From NCBI GenBank assembly GCA_937908115.1, contig CALEQZ010000054.1, forward strand, positions 41,926-105,925: 64,000 nt of DNA, written 5' to 3'. The notes below the pieces were generated by a model. That model ran no database searches. It was not told the DNA's origin and saw only the letters and a list, made by a program, of their open reading frames with translations. The position numbers and the translations under genes were made by a program. The stretch comes from an uncultured Alcaligenaceae bacterium (GTDB lineage Bacteria > Pseudomonadota > Gammaproteobacteria > Burkholderiales > Burkholderiaceae_B). This document shows positions 46,700-54,875 of the stretch, piece after piece (position 1 is the stretch's first letter; every line of letters starts with the position of its first letter).

Positions 46700-46991
46700 G
46701 TTGATCGGAAGGCTGCGGGACCGAGCCGCCTTCGAGGATGAGCGCTGCCGGAAAGCGATATCGGACGCAGGGCTTGTGGTCGAGGTTATTTACAGCGGGA
46801 GCGTGACTGGCGCCATACTCCGCGAAGCCGCCGATGCCCTCGAAGTGGCGCGGGCGGATGCGGAGCGGTGGCGCGAGCTTGACCGTATAGCGTCCGATCC
46901 CGACTTCGAACTGAAATGTGATGCGTGCGGCTGGACGCTCTTTAAGGAGCTAATCGACGCTGCCCGTCAAGGCGATGGGGGTGCAGCATGA
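46692..46991 (+). CDS. Small Ea22-related or zinc-binding protein
   Basis: 99 residues from a GTG at 46692 with GGAGG six bases upstream. The first half is helical (ELIGRLRDRAAFEDERCRKA). The C-terminal half has KCDACGWTLF, a C-x2-C pair that may bind metal with further residues. The frame upstream of the GTG only repeats the previous gene in another frame. Confidence 0.6.
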   Translation: MDELIGRLRDRAAFEDERCRKAISDAGLVVEVIYSGSVTGAILREAADALEVARADAERWRELDRIASDPDFELKCDACGWTLFKELIDAARQGDGGAA

Positions 46992-47095
46992 AACTGCTCA
47001 GCGAAGAACATTACGCCCTCTGCGAATCGAAAATCGCCGAATGGCGCGCGCAGCTCGGGCCCGCCGCCCGCCAGCAGCAAGAGGGAGGGAAATGA
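46988..47095 (+). CDS. Very small protein before the DUF4224 gene
   Basis: 35 residues (KLLSEEHYALCESKIAEWRA, ending QQQEGGK), with ATGA overlaps at both ends. One helix is likely. It is supported by packing only. Confidence 0.5.
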   Translation: MKLLSEEHYALCESKIAEWRAQLGPAARQQQEGGK

Positions 47096-47334
47096 GCATT
47101 TTCCTCACCGACGACGAACTGGCCGAGCTTACCCACCGCCGGCGCCCGTCCGCCCAGCGGGAGGTTCTGCTACAACTGGCCATCCCCTTCAAAATCCGCC
47201 CAGACGGCTCCATCGTGGTGCTGCGGGCTGCCATGGAAGCTGCACTGGGCTATGCGACCACGCACGAAAAGCCGCGATCTCCCGCCCTGCGTCTATCTGA
47301 AGCACGGCGCCTACTATCTGGTCAAGCGCGGTAA
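47092..47334 (+). CDS. DUF4224 protein, possible recombination directionality partner
   Basis: 80 residues. The start IFLTDDELAELTHRRRPSAQ is the DUF4224 pattern (LTDDELAELT.....AQ). GGGAGGG lies just upstream. Such genes are regularly found immediately before tyrosine integrases and overlap them, as here (83 bp). A role in excision is suspected from the position but not shown. Confidence 0.8.
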   Translation: MSIFLTDDELAELTHRRRPSAQREVLLQLAIPFKIRPDGSIVVLRAAMEAALGYATTHEKPRSPALRLSEARRLLSGQAR

Positions 47335-48220
47335 GTGGCAGCGCCTCGGCGCTGACCTGCACACCGCCCTGCTGGAATACGCACGGATCATGGCCACACC
47401 AGCCGACGGCGTTCCGGCGCTGGTCGACAAGGCCATGCCGGCCCTAGTTGCTGACGTGGCCCCGTCCACCGCCAAGCAATACGCGTACTGCGCCAGGCTG
47501 CTCAAGGAGCTATTCGCCGACTTCCGGCCAGACCAGGTGCGCCATGGCGATGTCGTACAGATGATGGACGGCTTCAAGGACCGCATCGCCATCGCCAATC
47601 GGATGCTCACCGTCCTGCGCCTGGTCTACCGCTGGGCGCTAGACCGGCAACTGGTCGAGGCCGACCCCACTGTCAGCGTGCAGCGGTTCAAGCAGACGCC
47701 CCGAGACCGCCTGATCAGCGCCCGCGAATACCAGGCCATCTACGCCCAGTGCGCCCCCTGGCTGCAGTGCGTGCTGGATATCTGCTACCTGACCGGCCAG
47801 CGCATCGGCGACGTGCTCCGGATCGAGCGCGCCCATTTGCTGCATGAAGGTGTGTACTTTAAGCAACAGAAAACCGGCAAGCAGCTCGTGGTGGCTTGGT
47901 CCCCGGAGCTACGCGAAGCCACCGAGCGCGCCAAGCAGGTAACCGGCCAGGTCATCAACATGACATATCTGCTGGCCGGTCGCGGCGGCAAGCTGCGGGC
48001 GCACTCCAACGTCTGGCGCTCATTCAAGGATGCCGCAAAGCGCGCTGGTGTGGAGGATGTCACCCTGCACGACCTGCGCGCCATGGCTGGCACGGAGGTG
48101 GATCGTCAGGGCGGCGACGCCACCGGACTGCTCGGCCACACCGACCGCCGGACCACCGCCATCTACCTGCGCGACCGCGCCCCCAAGGTGGTTACCGGGC
48201 CGCGGAAAAAGACTGGATAA
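47252..48220 (+). CDS. int: Tyrosine-type phage integrase
   Basis: 322 residues. The catalytic set is visible: the first Arg in YLTGQRIGDVLRI, Lys in KTGKQ, His-x-x-Arg in LHDLRAMAGTE, the second His in LLGHTDRRTT and Tyr in AIYLRDR. An N-terminal arm-binding region and a core-binding helical domain (PSTAKQYAYCARLLKELFAD) come before. It starts inside the DUF4224 gene in another frame. It would catalyse integration at the site just to its right. Confidence 0.95.
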   Translation: MRPRTKSRDLPPCVYLKHGAYYLVKRGKWQRLGADLHTALLEYARIMATPADGVPALVDKAMPALVADVAPSTAKQYAYCARLLKELFADFRPDQVRHGDVVQMMDGFKDRIAIANRMLTVLRLVYRWALDRQLVEADPTVSVQRFKQTPRDRLISAREYQAIYAQCAPWLQCVLDICYLTGQRIGDVLRIERAHLLHEGVYFKQQKTGKQLVVAWSPELREATERAKQVTGQVINMTYLLAGRGGKLRAHSNVWRSFKDAAKRAGVEDVTLHDLRAMAGTEVDRQGGDATGLLGHTDRRTTAIYLRDRAPKVVTGPRKKTG

Positions 48221-48253
48221 CCATCCAGTTTTGGACAGCGAGTTTTAGACAGT

Positions 48254-48346
48254 CTAAAGACGTAGACAGCGGGAGCCGGTAAATACGCGGCTTTCCGGGC
48301 AGGTCATGTACTCGGTCATGCCCTGTCCGGACTGACGCACGAGCAT
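48254..48346 (-). pseudogene. 5' fragment of a pilin-like membrane protein gene, cut by the prophage
   Basis: A GGAGG lies five bases before the ATG at 48346. The 30 codons begin LVRQSGQGMTEYMT. The start RxxGQGMTEY is the normal N-terminus of small Flp/TadE-type single-span proteins, in which a hydrophobic helix (IIVALIAIAA-like) should follow. Here the sequence turns into unrelated residues and soon stops, just beside the integrase. It reads as a host gene joined to phage DNA at the right attachment site. Confidence 0.6.
48305..48330. other. Probable right attachment site region (attR)
   Basis: The shift from pilin-like coding sequence to unrelated DNA occurs in this stretch, which encodes GQGMTEY on the minus strand. 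The exact core cannot be defined without the left junction. No tRNA gene is present here. Confidence 0.45.
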
Positions 48347-48538
48347 GATGGCCTCCTTCGCATTGATCGGAGGCACAGTCTGCTACGGCAAGGCCGGTCG
48401 CGCTATGCGGACAGTCCGGCGTGACCGATGCCGCGATGGGCGTCTTGACTGTGGTCGATGACGGGCATGCGCGCCGTGCCGCGCCACGCCGCGCGCACGA
48501 TGGAAATCATCCGCGTGCAGTTGGCCGTCGCGGGGCGC

Positions 48539-49000
48539 TCAGAAAATCTTCCGGTACTGCACGAACCCCGAACGCTCGGCGATGCGGTCGTACAGCAGCA
48601 TGGCGTCGCGGTTGGTTTCGTGCGTCAGCCAATGCACGCGCGACGCGCCAGCCGCGCGCGCGCACGCATAGACATGCTCGATCAACGCCCGGCCGCAACC
48701 GCGGCCGCGCACGTCGGCCGCGACGAACAGGTCCTGCAGGTAACAGTAGTCTCCCGCGGTCCAGCACGAGCGGTGCAGGATCCAATGCACCATGCCCACG
48801 GCCCTGCCTGCCTCCCAGGCGAGCGCCGCATACATGGGTTCGGCCGGATCCAAGAAGCGTCGCCAGGTCGTGCGCGTGACGTCCTCGGCGATGTCGACCC
48901 GATAAAAGTCCTGGTAGCCCTTCCACAACGGCAGCCAGGCGTCGAAGTCGGCCTCGGTCACGGCACGGATATCACAGGAAGGTTGGGTCGCGTCGGTCAT
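48539..49000 (-). CDS. GNAT-family acetyltransferase
   Basis: 153 residues. Typical GNAT blocks are DFDAWLPLWKGYQDFYRVDI near the start, GRAVGMVHWILH, YLQDLFVAADVRGRGCGRAL (acetyl-CoA loop R-G-x-G-x-G/A) and LTHETNRDAMLLYDRIAERS followed by GFVQYRK. The substrate is unknown. It is the first chromosomal gene after the prophage and 12 bp from the DUF1330 gene, probably in one operon. Confidence 0.87.
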   Translation of the reverse strand: MTDATQPSCDIRAVTEADFDAWLPLWKGYQDFYRVDIAEDVTRTTWRRFLDPAEPMYAALAWEAGRAVGMVHWILHRSCWTAGDYCYLQDLFVAADVRGRGCGRALIEHVYACARAAGASRVHWLTHETNRDAMLLYDRIAERSGFVQYRKIF

Positions 49001-49012
49001 GGCTGTCCCTGG

Positions 49013-49342
49013 CTATTTCGCCCGTTCGAGGATGTCGGTGGCTTGGTAGTCGTCAGGCACGCCCTGCACCAGGAAGACGTCGCCGTCGGTGTTGGCCGTT
49101 CGCAGCTTGCGGATGGCCGAATAGGCATCGGAGTGATACCAACGGCGCGCAGCGTCCATCGAAGGGAACTCGATCATGATGAGATCGCCCGACCATGCGC
49201 CTTCCAGCGGCTCGTACGGGCCGCCGTGCACGATATACCGGCCCGAATACGGCACCAGGGTTTCGCCGATCCGGCGCAGATATTCGACGATTTCTTCGTT
49301 AAACCGCGTTTGGCGGATCATCGCTACGGCGTAGGCGGGCAT
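49013..49342 (-). CDS. DUF1330 protein
   Basis: 109 residues from the ATG at 49342. The block LVPYSGRYIVHGGPYEPLEG with DLIMIEFPSMDAARRWYHSD and AYSAIRKLRTANTDGDVFLV is the DUF1330 pattern, a small ferredoxin-like alpha/beta fold. No established reaction. Confidence 0.87.
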   Translation of the reverse strand: MPAYAVAMIRQTRFNEEIVEYLRRIGETLVPYSGRYIVHGGPYEPLEGAWSGDLIMIEFPSMDAARRWYHSDAYSAIRKLRTANTDGDVFLVQGVPDDYQATDILERAK

Positions 49343-49423
49343 GCGCTGCTGGACTCCACGAGACAAAATCGATGTTAACCGCTGGCGCGCCACCGCGCGG
49401 GCGGCGCCGGAAAGCGAACGGGC

Positions 49424-49469
49424 ATAAAAATGGACCCGGCCGTGGGCGGATCGCCGCACGGCCGGGTCC
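49424..49469 (-). terminator. Terminator after the FAH-family gene
   Basis: A perfect 13-bp inverted repeat (GGACCCGGCCGTG / CACGGCCGGGTCC) with a 12-base loop. On the minus strand it is followed by ATTTTTAT. It ends the transcript from the hydrolase gene. Confidence 0.88.
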
Positions 49470-49510
49470 ACGCCGCCAGGCCTGCACGGCCGGCCAAGGC
49501 AACGACGACG

Positions 49511-50209
49511 CTACGGCGCGATGCGGACCTTCAGCTGCCCCAGGCCGTCGACGCCGCCCACCATCAGGTCGCCGGCGACGACGGGGCCCACCCCCTCGGG
49601 CGTGCCGGTGAAGATCAGGTCGCCGGGCTGCAATTCGAACAGGCCGGACAGATAGGCGATGCTTTCCGGGATGTTCCAGATCATCTGGGAAATATCGCTG
49701 GACTGCTTGCGCTGCCCGTTGACATCGAGCCAGATCGCGCCCTTTTCCAGGACGCCGGTGGCGCTGCGCCGGTGGATGGGGCCGATGGGTGCGGACTTGT
49801 CGAAGCCCTTGCCCACTTCCCAGGGGCGCCCCAGCTTCTTGGCTTCGCCCTGCAGGTCGCGCCGCGTCATGTCCAGGCCCAGGGCGTAGCCCCAGACGTG
49901 GTCATCGGCTTGCTCGACCGGAATGTCGCGCCCGCCCTTGCCGATGGCCACGACGAGCTCCATCTCGTAGTGCAGGTTGGACGTGCGCGGCGGATAAGGG
50001 ATGGTCCCGGTTTCGCCGTCGGCCACCGGCACCAGCGCGTCGGCCGGCTTGCAGAAAAAGAAGGGATCCTCCCGGCCGGTGAAGCCCATTTCCTTGGCGT
50101 GCTCGGCGTAGTTGCGGCCGACGCAGTAGACGCGGCGCACAGGAAACAGGCCGCCGCCGGCCACGGGTACGGCCGGCACGGACGGCGGCGTCAGGACGTA
50201 ATCTGCCAT
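49511..50209 (-). CDS. Fumarylacetoacetate hydrolase-family protein
   Basis: 232 residues. Conserved FAH features are VYCVGRNYAEHAKEMG, PFFFCKPADALVP, SNLHYEMELVVAIGKGG (metal-binding Glu pair), WGYALGLDMTRRDLQ (Asp) and LIFTGTPEGVGPV. The size and N-terminus fit fumarylpyruvate hydrolase or acylpyruvase-type enzymes that cleave carbon-carbon bonds in aromatic degradation. The exact substrate cannot be told. Confidence 0.9.
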   Translation of the reverse strand: MADYVLTPPSVPAVPVAGGGLFPVRRVYCVGRNYAEHAKEMGFTGREDPFFFCKPADALVPVADGETGTIPYPPRTSNLHYEMELVVAIGKGGRDIPVEQADDHVWGYALGLDMTRRDLQGEAKKLGRPWEVGKGFDKSAPIGPIHRRSATGVLEKGAIWLDVNGQRKQSSDISQMIWNIPESIAYLSGLFELQPGDLIFTGTPEGVGPVVAGDLMVGGVDGLGQLKVRIAP

Positions 50210-50254
50210 GGATGTCTCTTTGTTGTCGTGGATGAAAATGGTCGGACGCCCGGC

Positions 50255-50794
50255 CTACTTGCCAGCCTGCGCGGCGTAGCGCTTGGCGCTTTGGCTGACC
50301 TCGGCGCGCGCCTGGTCGGGACCGGCCCAACCCTTGACCTTGACCCACTTGCCCTTTTCGAGATCCTTGTAGTGCTCGAAGAAGTGCTGGATGCGCGCCA
50401 GTTCCTCGGCCGGCAAGTCTTCCGGCTTCTGGATGTTGCGATACGGGGGGTAGAGCTTGTCGACCGGCACGGCCAGCAGCTTGGCGTCGCCGCCGGCCTC
50501 GTCTTCCATGTGCAGGATGCCCAGCGGCCGGCAGCGGATCACTGCGCCGACCTGGATGGCAAACGGCGTAATGACCAGCACGTCCACCGGATCGCCGTCC
50601 TCGGACAGCGTCTGCGGGATATAGCCGTAGTTGCAGGGATAGTGCATCGCGGTGAGCATGAAGCGGTCGACGAAAACGGCACCGCTGTCCTTGTCGACTT
50701 CGTACTTCACCGGATCGGCGTTCATCGGGATTTCGATGACGACGTTGAATTCGTCCGGCAGGTTCTTACCCGCGGGTACACGATCGAGACTCAT
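50255..50794 (-). CDS. ppa: Inorganic pyrophosphatase
   Basis: 179 residues from the ATG at 50794 (SLDRVPAGKNLPDEF). Family I signature EIPMNADPVKYEVDKDSG, YPCNYGYIPQTLSEDGDPVDVLVI with the catalytic aspartates, and HFFEHYKDLEKGKWVKVKGW. It hydrolyses PPi in the cytoplasm. It lies 36 bp after hemY and may be transcribed with it. Confidence 0.96.
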   Translation of the reverse strand: MSLDRVPAGKNLPDEFNVVIEIPMNADPVKYEVDKDSGAVFVDRFMLTAMHYPCNYGYIPQTLSEDGDPVDVLVITPFAIQVGAVIRCRPLGILHMEDEAGGDAKLLAVPVDKLYPPYRNIQKPEDLPAEELARIQHFFEHYKDLEKGKWVKVKGWAGPDQARAEVSQSAKRYAAQAGK

Positions 50795-50830
50795 GAAAGA
50801 CCTTATGTGAGAAAGTGGCAAGAAAACGGA

Positions 50831-52426
50831 TCAGGACTTGTCCCCGGCCGGGCGGTCCGGGACGCGCCGCTGCGGCTGGCCGGCGTCCTGCGCCGCGCTG
50901 GCGCCTGCATCCTCCGGCAAAGCCTCCAGCCCCGGGATGGGCGCGCTATCGAACAAATCCTGGATGTCCTCGGACCCGGACGGCGGCGACGCCACGGGTG
51001 CGGCTGCGGGCTGCGGCTGGCCAGCCGCGGCGGACGCACCAGGGGCAGGCACGCCCGTCGGCGCCTCGTCCTCGGGCGGCAGCTCCACGTCGGGCGGCAC
51101 CAAGGGTTCGAAGGGTGCGTCGGCAAGCGCGGCGATGTCTTGTCCGGCCAACTCCTCGGGCGCCTGGGCGTCGAGCAGCGACGGATCGCCCGCGGTGTCT
51201 GCCGCGGGCAGCGCGACGTCGGCGGCCAGCACCGGTAGCGCCATGCCGGCCGCGGTGGCCAGCCGCCAGTGGCGCACCGCCTCGGCGGGCCGGTCCAGGC
51301 GATCGTACAAACTGCCCAGCAAGGCATGGACGTGGCCGTCGTTGCGCTGCTTCAGGCTGCGCAGCAGATAGCGCTCGGCCGGCCCCCACAGCTGGCCGGT
51401 CAGGCACAGCACGCCCAACATCGACAGCAAGTCGGGATTGCCGGGATGGCGCTGCAGCCAGGCCTCGGCCTTCTCCAGCCTGCGTGGCACCTGGGCCGCA
51501 TCGCAGCGCGCGTAGGCCGCAAGCAGGCGGGGATCGAAGCGCTCGCCGATGGCGGTCTCGAGCACCTTGGCCGCCTCTTCGGGCTGGCCCGCCGATTCGA
51601 ACGCCGCGGCGCCGGCCAGCGCCACCTCGGGCAAGGTGCGCTCTTCGGCCTTGAGGTCCTTCCAGACGGCGCGCCAGCCATCCCCAGGCAAGGCAGCGCG
51701 CAAGCGCGCCGCCGCCGACGATTCGATCAGGCGCAAGGCCTGGTCTTGGTCGACCGCCGCGCGCCGCGACAGGCTGCGGGCCAGCGCGAACGTCTGCTCG
51801 TCGTGGCCCAAGGCGTGATGCGCGCGCAAGAGCAGCCGCATGGTGTGCAAATGGCGCGCGCCGCCGTCTTGCAACGGCTCGAGTTGCGCCAGCGCCTCCT
51901 GCGCCCGGCCTTGGTCCAGGAGCATGTCGGCAGCCACCGTGGCCACGGCCTCCTGCAGGCCGGCATCCTGGCCGGCCTTGTCGCGCGCCTGCTCGAGCAA
52001 GGCGTCGCGCCGGGCGAATTCCCTCAGTCCATGCGCGGCACGCGCCGCCGACAGTGCGGCCAGCACCTGGCGGCTCGGCTTGCGGGTTTGGCCAAGCAGC
52101 TTGGTCAAGTCTTTTTCGGCATGCGCGTAGCGGCCTTCGAGCAACTGTATCCAGCCGCGCTCGAGCAGTTCATGGTCGCGTTCCTGCACGCGGCGTCCGC
52201 GCCAGGCCCGCACGCGTCCGGGAATCGATACCAGCCACGCCAGCAGCCGCAGCCCCACGTACAGGAGCACGAAGGCAGCCACGATCGCGACGACCGCGAA
52301 AGTCAGCGATACCTCGATGCGCCAGGGCTGCGCCAGGATGATCACATTGCCGCCGTGCTGGCGCAGCACCACCGCCAGCGCCACGGCGACGACCGTCAGC
52401 AAAAGCGTCCAGAACCAGGTCCGCAT
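50831..52426 (-). CDS. hemY: HemY-like TPR membrane protein
   Basis: 531 residues from the ATG at 52426, four bases after the hemX stop. Two N-terminal membrane segments (about 3-20 and 41-65) are followed by WRGRRVQERDHELLERGWIQ and a long TPR-rich periplasmic or cytoplasmic helical domain, then a Pro/Ala-rich acidic tail (450-531), longer than in E. coli. It has been linked to haem and porphyrin metabolism. Despite the name it is unrelated to protoporphyrinogen oxidase. Confidence 0.9.
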   Translation of the reverse strand: MRTWFWTLLLTVVAVALAVVLRQHGGNVIILAQPWRIEVSLTFAVVAIVAAFVLLYVGLRLLAWLVSIPGRVRAWRGRRVQERDHELLERGWIQLLEGRYAHAEKDLTKLLGQTRKPSRQVLAALSAARAAHGLREFARRDALLEQARDKAGQDAGLQEAVATVAADMLLDQGRAQEALAQLEPLQDGGARHLHTMRLLLRAHHALGHDEQTFALARSLSRRAAVDQDQALRLIESSAAARLRAALPGDGWRAVWKDLKAEERTLPEVALAGAAAFESAGQPEEAAKVLETAIGERFDPRLLAAYARCDAAQVPRRLEKAEAWLQRHPGNPDLLSMLGVLCLTGQLWGPAERYLLRSLKQRNDGHVHALLGSLYDRLDRPAEAVRHWRLATAAGMALPVLAADVALPAADTAGDPSLLDAQAPEELAGQDIAALADAPFEPLVPPDVELPPEDEAPTGVPAPGASAAAGQPQPAAAPVASPPSGSEDIQDLFDSAPIPGLEALPEDAGASAAQDAGQPQRRVPDRPAGDKS

Positions 52427-52430
52427 GCTG

Positions 52431-53645
52431 CTACTCCGCACGCGCAGGCGCATCGCCCAGGGACGCGCGCAAAGTGGCCGCCGCCGCCAGGCTGGCCGAC
52501 AGGCCGGGCAGCTTCACCGCGATTTCGGCCTGCCCCAGCTCGCGGGCCAGCCGCTGCGCCGCCACGGTATCGGGCGAGCGGGCGTCGTAGCTGGCGGCCA
52601 GCGCCGCGGCCACCGCGTCGATTTCGTTGGTCCAGATCGCGGGCTGGCGCATCAGCAAGGCCACCTGGGCGGTCAACAGGCGCATGCGGATGTTGGCGCG
52701 CAGCTGCGCGCCCTGTTCGGGAGACAGCAGCAGGGCGCCGGCCTCGTCCACGCGCTGGATGCTGATCATGTCGGCCAGCTCGCGGCCGACGGCTGCCGCG
52801 GCCCGCTGCGGCCAGGAAGCGATCTCGGCCCGCCAGCGCTGCCACCAGGAGGCGTCGGCGTCGGCCGGTTCGGGCGCGTCGGACTGCGGCGGCATGGGCC
52901 CCCCGCTCGCAGCCGAGGCAGGCTGGCCCGCACCCGGGGCGGCGGCATCGGGCACCAGCAGCGGCGCGCGTGCAGTCAGCGCGATCAGCTGGTCGACCTT
53001 GGACGCAAGCGCCGGCACGTCGACCATGGGAACGGCCCGCAGCCGGTCGAGGTCGCCGTTGATGGCCTGCATGAGCGTGGCAAACGCCGGCCGCTCGGCG
53101 CGCGCCAGCCGCGCCTGCGCGGTCTCCAGCGCGACGATGGCATTGCTGACGCTGCCGCCCAGGCGCAGCTGCTGATTGGCCAGCGTCAGCAATTGTTCGA
53201 CGTCGTTGAGCAGTTGCACGTCGCCCGAGCCGTCGCCAAAGGTTTGCAGGGCCTGTTCGAGCGCGGCGAAACGGCCTTGCACGTCGGCCAGCGTTTGGTC
53301 GAGCGCACGCAGGCGATCGTCGTGGGATTGGGCGAGCGACAGGGACTGCCGCGCCTCGCGGCGCACCGTGGCCAATTCGGAAGACACGGCATCGAGCCGG
53401 CTGGCGATCTCGCGGCCGGAACGTTCGAATTGCTGCCGTTGATACCACAGCGCGGCGGCCAGCGCCGCGATGACCAGCACCGCCAGGACCAAGGCGATGG
53501 CCAAGCCCGGCAGGCTGCGTCGTCGTCCTTTGTTGGACTTGTCAGCTTGCGTGGGCGGCGATGCTTCGCGATCGGCCGGGTTGGCAGCCGTGCTGCCCGG
53601 GGCGGCCGCAATGGCCGGGTCGATGGCGGGAGTCGTGTCGGTCAT
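52431..53645 (-). CDS. hemX: HemX-like membrane-anchored protein
   Basis: 404 residues. A disordered N-terminus (1-40) is followed by one membrane helix (about 45-67, LPGLAIALVLAVLVIAALAA) and a coiled coil (YQRQQFERSGREIASRLDAV on). The C-terminal helical domain resembles HemX of the hemDXY cluster (wrongly annotated at times as uroporphyrinogen methyltransferase). No methyltransferase motif is seen. Confidence 0.88.
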   Translation of the reverse strand: MTDTTPAIDPAIAAAPGSTAANPADREASPPTQADKSNKGRRRSLPGLAIALVLAVLVIAALAAALWYQRQQFERSGREIASRLDAVSSELATVRREARQSLSLAQSHDDRLRALDQTLADVQGRFAALEQALQTFGDGSGDVQLLNDVEQLLTLANQQLRLGGSVSNAIVALETAQARLARAERPAFATLMQAINGDLDRLRAVPMVDVPALASKVDQLIALTARAPLLVPDAAAPGAGQPASAASGGPMPPQSDAPEPADADASWWQRWRAEIASWPQRAAAAVGRELADMISIQRVDEAGALLLSPEQGAQLRANIRMRLLTAQVALLMRQPAIWTNEIDAVAAALAASYDARSPDTVAAQRLARELGQAEIAVKLPGLSASLAAAATLRASLGDAPARAE

Positions 53646-53702
53646 GTCGCGATTGTAGTCGTTGGGCCGCGTCGCCGACGCGCCGCAGCCATCCGCAAAG
53701 CC

Positions 53703-54503
53703 TCAAGCACGCAAAGCCTGTTCGATGGCCTCGTCCTCGGGCAAGCAGATTTTTACCATCCCGCGCGCGACGGCGTCGGGCGCAAACGCTTCCAGATGCT
53801 GCACGAGGCGCGGATGCGTGACGACGAAGCGACATCGCCGCCACCAAGATTCGAGCCCGGCGCGTCGTATCTGCCCATGCACCGCTTGGATGCCTTCACC
53901 GCTGGTCAGCAGCCAGTGCGCCGGCCGTCCCTCGTCGCGGCACGACATCAGGATGGGCAGCGCGGTGGCCGGCCACTGTGCAGGGACGCGCCGGTACGCC
54001 GCGTGGGCACGCACGTCGGCGCCCTGGCTTGCGAGCGTTTGCCCCAGCCAATCGCGCCCGGTCGTGCCCCGCACCAGCAAGACGCGCCGCGGCATGAAGC
54101 CGCGCGCCTGCATCAGCTGCCACAACGCCTCGGAATCGTAGGCAGGCGCGCCAGGTCCGGGATGCAGCAGTTGCGCACCGTCGTGCCAGAAAGACGATTC
54201 CCGCAGCGCCGCGGCCGTCGCCGGCCCGACGCAGGCGGCCGTCACGCCCGCCGGCCACTGTTGCATGCCGGCAACATCGCGCAGCTGGCGCAGATAGCAG
54301 CGCACCGCCGTCCCACTGACAAAGACCACCAAGTCATGGTCACCGGGATGCGGCAAGGTGGCGGCATCCGCAGGCAGCGCCTCAATCTCCAGCGCCGGCA
54401 GGTCCAGGACGTCCCAGCCCTGCGCACGCAGGCGCGCAGCCAGCGCGTCATTGCGCCCGGCTGGACGGGTCAGGACGGCAAATGGGCCGCAGGTCATCGT
54501 CAT
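53703..54503 (-). CDS. hemD: Uroporphyrinogen-III synthase
   Basis: 266 residues from the ATG at 54503; an in-frame ATG two codons on is equally possible. HemD family pieces are AVLTRPAGRNDALAARLRAQ, LPALEIEALP, LVVFVSGTAVRCYL, ACVGPATAAALRE and LLVRGTTGRDWLGQTLASQG. It closes hydroxymethylbilane to uroporphyrinogen III in haem synthesis. hemC is not adjacent in this window. Confidence 0.9.
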   Translation of the reverse strand: MTMTCGPFAVLTRPAGRNDALAARLRAQGWDVLDLPALEIEALPADAATLPHPGDHDLVVFVSGTAVRCYLRQLRDVAGMQQWPAGVTAACVGPATAAALRESSFWHDGAQLLHPGPGAPAYDSEALWQLMQARGFMPRRVLLVRGTTGRDWLGQTLASQGADVRAHAAYRRVPAQWPATALPILMSCRDEGRPAHWLLTSGEGIQAVHGQIRRAGLESWWRRCRFVVTHPRLVQHLEAFAPDAVARGMVKICLPEDEAIEQALRA

Positions 54504-54542
54504 GCGCCGTTGCGGCCGGCCGCGCAACGGCCGCGATGCGGA

Positions 54543-54725
54543 TCAGCGCAGCTGCTGCAGGACGACCGTGACCACCACCCCAATGATGGCCAGCACCAGC
54601 AAGCCCTGCAGCAGGCTCAATCCGGTTTGACGCGATGGCGTCGGCTGGCCGCCGCCGGTTTCGTGGTATTGCCCGCGGGCAGCTTCGTCGGTGCGTGCAG
54701 GTCGTGAGCGCAGCAAAGATTTCAT
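54543..54725 (-). CDS. Small C-terminal-anchored membrane protein
   Basis: 60 residues. The first 33 are polar and basic. Residues 35-57 (LSLLQGLLVLAIIGVVVTVV) form one membrane helix, resembling a pilin-like or tail-anchored helix. It lies 39 bp before hemD in gene order. No family recognised. Confidence 0.55.
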   Translation of the reverse strand: MKSLLRSRPARTDEAARGQYHETGGGQPTPSRQTGLSLLQGLLVLAIIGVVVTVVLQQLR

Positions 54726-54875
54726 CTACATACTCCATGGCGCGCCAAGCGCCTTTCCTTGTCCATCACAGACCAGGCGCAACCGGCGCGCCCGGCTTTC
54801 GGTCCCCCGCTGCAGCGCCGCCGCCCTGGGCTGGCGTCCAGCGGACAGGCAAGCCTGCGCGGCGGACCGATCGCA

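Larger units (their letters stand above)
1..48330. mobile_element. Temperate podovirus-like prophage (left end outside the window)
   Basis: The region holds a complete set of phage modules: terminase, portal, capsid, tail, lysis, late regulator, replication, immunity, recombination, DNA modification and integrase. The late genes and one early operon read on the minus strand, and the second early operon reads on the plus strand away from the repressor. The portal and N4-gp56-type capsid protein, with no tape measure or tail tube genes, indicate a short-tailed virion of the P22/933W kind. The right boundary is placed just past the integrase, in a disrupted pilin-like gene. The left attachment site is not in the window. 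No reverse transcriptase was seen, so this is not a BPP-1-type phage with a diversity-generating element. Confidence 0.93.

Noticed and set aside
1..48330. CRISPR array, toxin-antitoxin pair or recognised antiphage defence island
   Set aside because: No regularly spaced repeats and no known toxin, antitoxin or defence families were recognised. Small unknown genes remain open.
48221..48538. tRNA or tmRNA gene as integration target next to the integrase
   Set aside because: No cloverleaf, T-loop (GGTTCGAATCC-like) or CCA end was found. The disrupted pilin-like gene explains the junction better.
53703..54503. hemC expected next to hemD
   Set aside because: No hydroxymethylbilane synthase sequence lies between the small membrane protein gene and terC. 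hemC must be elsewhere in the genome, which is not unusual.
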